Source: a virus
Direction: 5' to 3' (one strand)
DNA length: 22,134 bases
Virus record (IMG/VR): IMGVR_UViG_3300018080_000641
Coordinates: 1 to 22,134 of that record
Position 1 is the stretch's first letter. Each line of letters opens with the position of its first letter. Below the pieces are notes generated by a model. It made no database searches. It saw only the letters and a program-made list of their open reading frames with translations, and was not told the origin of the DNA. Below, piece by piece: positions 22,131-22,134 of this stretch. The translations under genes were made by a program, and so were the position numbers.

Positions 22131-22134
22131 CTGA

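Larger units (their letters stand above)
21794..22134. other. 341-nt non-coding end with multiple sequence elements
   Basis: It contains GCGGACA cluster B (21802-21867), three AAGAAC units (21875-21892) and an inverted repeat GGGAGTGA/TCACTCCC (21905-21941). Two palindromes with TTTTC/GAAAA arms (21972-22003), TAGCGGG/CCCGCTA arms (22008-22060) and GTGGTCAC (22064-22071) follow. It ends with an extended -10-like TGCTATTCT at 22099-22107. No convincing gene was seen in it. Confidence 0.55.

Overview
This window is the late (virion-building) half of a temperate, tailed double-stranded DNA phage together with its integration module. The DNA is very GC-rich and its genes favour C-ended codons (GCC, GAC, CTC, CGC). 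The wording of several proteins (the tyrosine recombinase, the tail-tube neighbour, the 267-aa tail protein) resembles proteins I associate with Planctomycetes and their prophages. The host assignment is an inference and was not tested by a search.

Layout. (1) Positions 53-3608 hold DNA packaging: a PLD-fold nuclease-like gene, a probable small terminase subunit, the large terminase and a zinc-ribbon protein. A strong intrinsic terminator follows at about 3703-3746. (2) Positions 3763-9557 hold head and neck genes in lambda-like order: gpW-like joiner, portal, prohead protease with a probable nested scaffold, HK97-fold capsid protein, a decoration-like protein, an FII-like connector, a tail-terminator-like protein and a gp10/gpZ-like neck protein. 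(3) Positions 9592-16515 hold tail genes: tube protein, a second beta-rich tail protein, a two-gene tail-assembly chaperone joined by TAATG, a 768-aa tape measure protein, and three tail-tip candidates, the last very cysteine-rich. A siphovirus-like tail is likely. (4) Positions 16497-18357 hold two accessory genes: a zinc-finger/phosphoribosyltransferase/HAD fusion and a PAPS-type sulfotransferase. (5) Positions 18358-19679 hold a CACGGAG inverted repeat, two small minus-strand genes and a 635-nt region without a convincing gene. (6) Positions 19680-21793 hold an excisionase-like gene, a complete tyrosine recombinase, an attP region and an HNH endonuclease. The last 341 nt are regulatory-looking, and a ribosome-binding site at the very end suggests another gene just beyond.

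The most notable region is 21103-22071. A 55-nt copy of the 3' part of a tRNA-Ser(CGA) gene, from anticodon loop to discriminator base, lies between two copies of a paired GTGACCA motif and beside a tandem CAGGAGGCGCC repeat. It is bracketed more widely by two clusters of a GCGGACA element repeated at exactly 11-bp intervals. The tRNA copy lacks its 5' half and has phage genes on both sides. That fits attP of an unintegrated or circular phage genome better than a prophage end.

No lysis cassette, replication gene or CI-like repressor was recognised here. They are presumably outside the window or too divergent for me to identify.
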